Source: JAVVHH01 sp965199665 (GTDB lineage Bacteria > Pseudomonadota > Alphaproteobacteria > Acetobacterales > Acetobacteraceae). Taken from it: a stretch of 64,000 nt of DNA. Of the stretch, positions 62,351 to 64,000 are shown piece by piece. Location of the stretch: NCBI GenBank assembly GCA_965199665.1, contig OZ241208.1, forward strand, positions 868,001-932,000, read 5' to 3'. A program made the position numbers and the translations under genes. Within the stretch, counting starts at the first letter, position 1, and each line of letters starts with the position of its first letter. The notes beneath the pieces were generated by a model that was given only the letters and a program-made list of their open reading frames with translations, was not told the origin of the DNA and ran no database searches.

Positions 62351-62835
62351 GCTGGAACCTTGATTCTCTGTGAGGATGTGACGTCGATCAGCCAATCGTC
62401 GGGTGGGGCGGCAGCAAGCGTGCCAACCAGTGCGGTCATCCCGACGACGCCAGGCATGATCAATACGCGGTCTTGCTCGAGAAACACCGCCTCAGCCACG
62501 ACCGCAGCCCGCAACTCGCCCAGCGTCATTGGCTCGGCAAGCCCCCTGGCTCGCTTGGCTCCGGGTGCGGCGGACAGGACATACCACGCTTCCGCCTTGC
62601 CGCGCGGCAGGCCCATCGAGTGAGCCACCGCATCGTTGGGACGAACCTGGATGGAAAGCGGCTGGCAGGTAAACAGCAGCTCGAGGAGGAGAGAGGTCTC
62701 GGCACGCGGCTGTCCGGGCTCTCGAACCAGATCTCTCCAATGATGCGGCCGGGCTCAATGGTGCTCCAAGGCACACGGTCGCCGCGGCCCCAAGGCCTCG
62801 ATAGACCCCGGGGGAGCGGCTTTCTCAATTGTCAT
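62347..62835 (-). pseudogene. Mannose-6-phosphate isomerase (ManA-like), two frameshifts
   Basis: Three frames in order spell a class I phosphomannose isomerase N-terminal part. MTIEKAAP from ATG 62835; then, shifted, SRPWGRGDRVPWSTIEPGRIIGEIWFE; then, shifted again near 62720, ETSLLLELLFTCQPLSIQVRPNDAVAHSMGLPRGKAEAWYVL to a normal stop at 62347. The family interconverts fructose 6-phosphate and mannose 6-phosphate. The last frame overlaps the downstream glycosyltransferase by four bases, proving an ancestral operon. Either a pseudogene or two sequencing errors. Confidence 0.75.
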
Positions 62836-63239
62836 CGTAAGTAGATATAGTCCGCTTTATCAAAAAGTCCACTCTCGTCCACGAGGTCATTCGGACATCG
62901 TTAATTCATCACAGAAAACGACACGGAGAAACGACGCAGCCGAACCAAGATTTTCTTTTTGAATATATGCAGAGTTATGCCTGAAGAGACTTGCCACGCC
63001 GGACTATGAACAAAGTCGAGCTCTCAGGGCATGTCTTACGTGCCGCAAGAAGCCATGCAATCGGAAGGTTGCACATACACGACCGCCCGCGGTCGCACCT
63101 TGAGAGCATGCGAACACCTAGCCCGTCGTGATCCGGAAAGCGCGCCATGCCGAGGCTTGGCCAGATCTGAAGCGGCCACCCTTATGGAAAGGCAAGGCGC
63201 GACGTAGCCGTTGTCGGCAGCAGCACCTCACGCAACACC
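62836..63239. other. Intergenic region without a supportable gene
   Basis: About 400 bases, AT-richer from 62850 to 63000 (promoter region of the glycan operon in one direction). No frame with a recognisable product. Confidence 0.5.
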
Positions 63240-63385
63240 TTACTTCAACAGGGCGCAGTCCTTCTCCTCATCGAGTGATGGAAAGACGCCCTGACCAGGA
63301 ACCGTGTCGAGGACGTGCAGGAGGTCCCACTCTCCGTGTGATTCCGACGGCTGCTTGACGCGCAGAAGATACAGGCCATCGCGAA
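63240..63385 (-). pseudogene. C-terminal remnant of a second LivK-like ABC substrate-binding protein
   Basis: Minus-strand frame ending at TAA 63240: LYLLRVKQPSESHGEWDLLHVLDTVPG and a final DCALLK. It matches the C-terminal end of branched-chain amino-acid-type binding proteins (compare FHLFQVKSPAESKGPWDDY in the other remnant at 6.2 kb). Fewer than 50 codons remain, joined at 63385 to a ring-cleavage dioxygenase-like fragment. Confidence 0.65.
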
Positions 63386-63790
63386 GCTGTGGTGCCGGCC
63401 GTTGATGTGGAAGAAATACAGTTTGTAGGGCTTCAGCCCGTAATCCGTGACGTGGAAGCCGAGGACGTCGCGGTAGAACGGCAGCAGCGGCTCGACGTCC
63501 TCGACGTTGATGACGGCATGACCCATGCCGAGCGGCCCGTTGCGGAAGCCGGAGATCGGGCGGCCCGGCTTGAACGGGTCCGACGCGATGGCCGGGCCAT
63601 GGAAGGCCTCGAGCCGGTTGCCGGCCGGGTCGCCGAACGCGATCAAGTCGGCCACCTGCCGCTCATCCGCCAGGTGCCGCGCCGCACGTTGAACCGCAAT
63701 CCCGTGCGCCTCCAGCCGCGCCGCCAAGCGGTCCAGGGCTGCGGCATCGGCGCAGAGGCTACGGCTTACGCCAAGGTGGGGCTCTTTGGC
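63386..63790 (-). pseudogene. Extradiol ring-cleavage dioxygenase-like (BphC-type VOC) fragment
   Basis: Minus-strand frame spelling AALDRLAARLEAHGIAV, RQVADLIAFGDPAGNRLEAFHGP and GMGHAVINVEDVEPLLPFYRDVLGFHVTDYG, ending at FFHINGRHHSFAM. This is the first domain, and the start of the second, of 2,3-dihydroxybiphenyl-1,2-dioxygenase-like VOC enzymes, with the GHAVI metal histidine present. The remainder, with two of the metal ligands, is replaced by the LivK-like tail. The 5' end is unclear; homology fades near 63790. Confidence 0.7.
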
Positions 63791-64000
63791 CCCACACCGG
63801 CTCGGTCGCCTTGCCCGTGCGCGTGGGTGGGCGATTACTCGGCTGTATCAACACGATCTGGATGGCACGCGCCGTCAGCGCCGAAGACGGTATCACTCGA
63901 TGTTTGAAGCCCCTCCGAGAGACGAGGGATGCAATCGAAGCGCGTCTTGCTGAACACCGATAGGTGTTGTGCCACTTCCTGAATGTGTCCCGGAACGATG
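63791..64000. other. Window end without a supportable gene
   Basis: No frame with a recognisable product; a gene could begin beyond position 64000. Confidence 0.4.

Noticed and set aside
1..64000. CRISPR arrays, tRNA or rRNA genes, complete insertion sequences
   Set aside because: Scanned by eye for regular repeats, cloverleaf-like GTTCGA arms and transposase DDE-type frames; none convincing. A tRNA or IS scan could overturn this.

Overview
The window is a GC-rich stretch of an alphaproteobacterium. Gene content suggests a Rhodospirillales (Acetobacteraceae-like) or Methylobacterium-like organism: HWE-family histidine kinases, an ECF sigma factor with an NrsF-type anti-sigma partner, several DUF6894 proteins, Uma2, an isoquinoline-oxidoreductase-type molybdoenzyme and an RTX protein. 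I did not see a tRNA, rRNA, CRISPR array or intact insertion sequence. The taxonomic placement is inference from gene families, not from a marker gene.

Layout. 1-8 kb: 3' part of a GMC oxidoreductase, a long PLP decarboxylase, a GT39-like membrane protein, a lipoprotein and a metallo-beta-lactamase-fold hydrolase. These are followed by a scrap heap of gene ends (LivK-like, ParA-like and possibly ParB-like) and a Uma2 gene. 8.6-16.5 kb: an RTX protein, a three-gene periplasmic molybdenum hydroxylase operon (molybdopterin subunit, 2Fe-2S subunit, dihaem cytochrome c) and two secreted proteins of unknown function. 16.5-26.4 kb: small membrane proteins, an MgtC-like protein, a PAP2 acid phosphatase, and a CheB-CheR-PAS sensor whose HWE kinase domain is broken by a frameshift at the H-box. 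Two Crp/Fnr regulators follow. 26.6-30.1 kb: a compact regulon of DUF2461 and TetR, then a DUF892 ferritin-like protein and a photolyase-like flavoprotein. Near-identical palindromes lie in the -35/-10 spacers of both transcription units.

30-37 kb: a glyoxalase-like protein, a cell-envelope group (amidase, SH3 protein, lipoprotein), and an alcohol dehydrogenase divergent from an XRE regulator, plus a VOC protein. 37-43 kb: a hybrid histidine kinase, then a decaying organosulfonate locus. There, one flavin monooxygenase is intact, while an acyl-CoA dehydrogenase, two substrate-binding proteins and a permease/ATPase deletion fusion are broken. 43-57.6 kb: small membrane and secreted proteins, a tautomerase-cupin group divergent from a LysR regulator, an ECF sigma/anti-sigma pair next to an exported hydrolase, DUF6894 proteins, a third Crp/Fnr, an HWE kinase and a CPA1-type antiporter. 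57.7-62.8 kb: a translationally coupled glycan operon (mannose-6-phosphate isomerase with two frameshifts, GT4 with a C-terminal glycosidase-like half, GH130, GT4). The right edge carries a chimera of a ring-cleavage dioxygenase-like fragment and another LivK-like tail.

The recurring theme is stress and environment sensing on a background of many truncated and fused remnants. That fits an accessory replicon or a plastic genomic region. The most interesting coherent unit is the TetR-operator regulon at 26.6-30.1 kb. The clearest decay stories are the sulfonate locus and the HWE kinase remnants.
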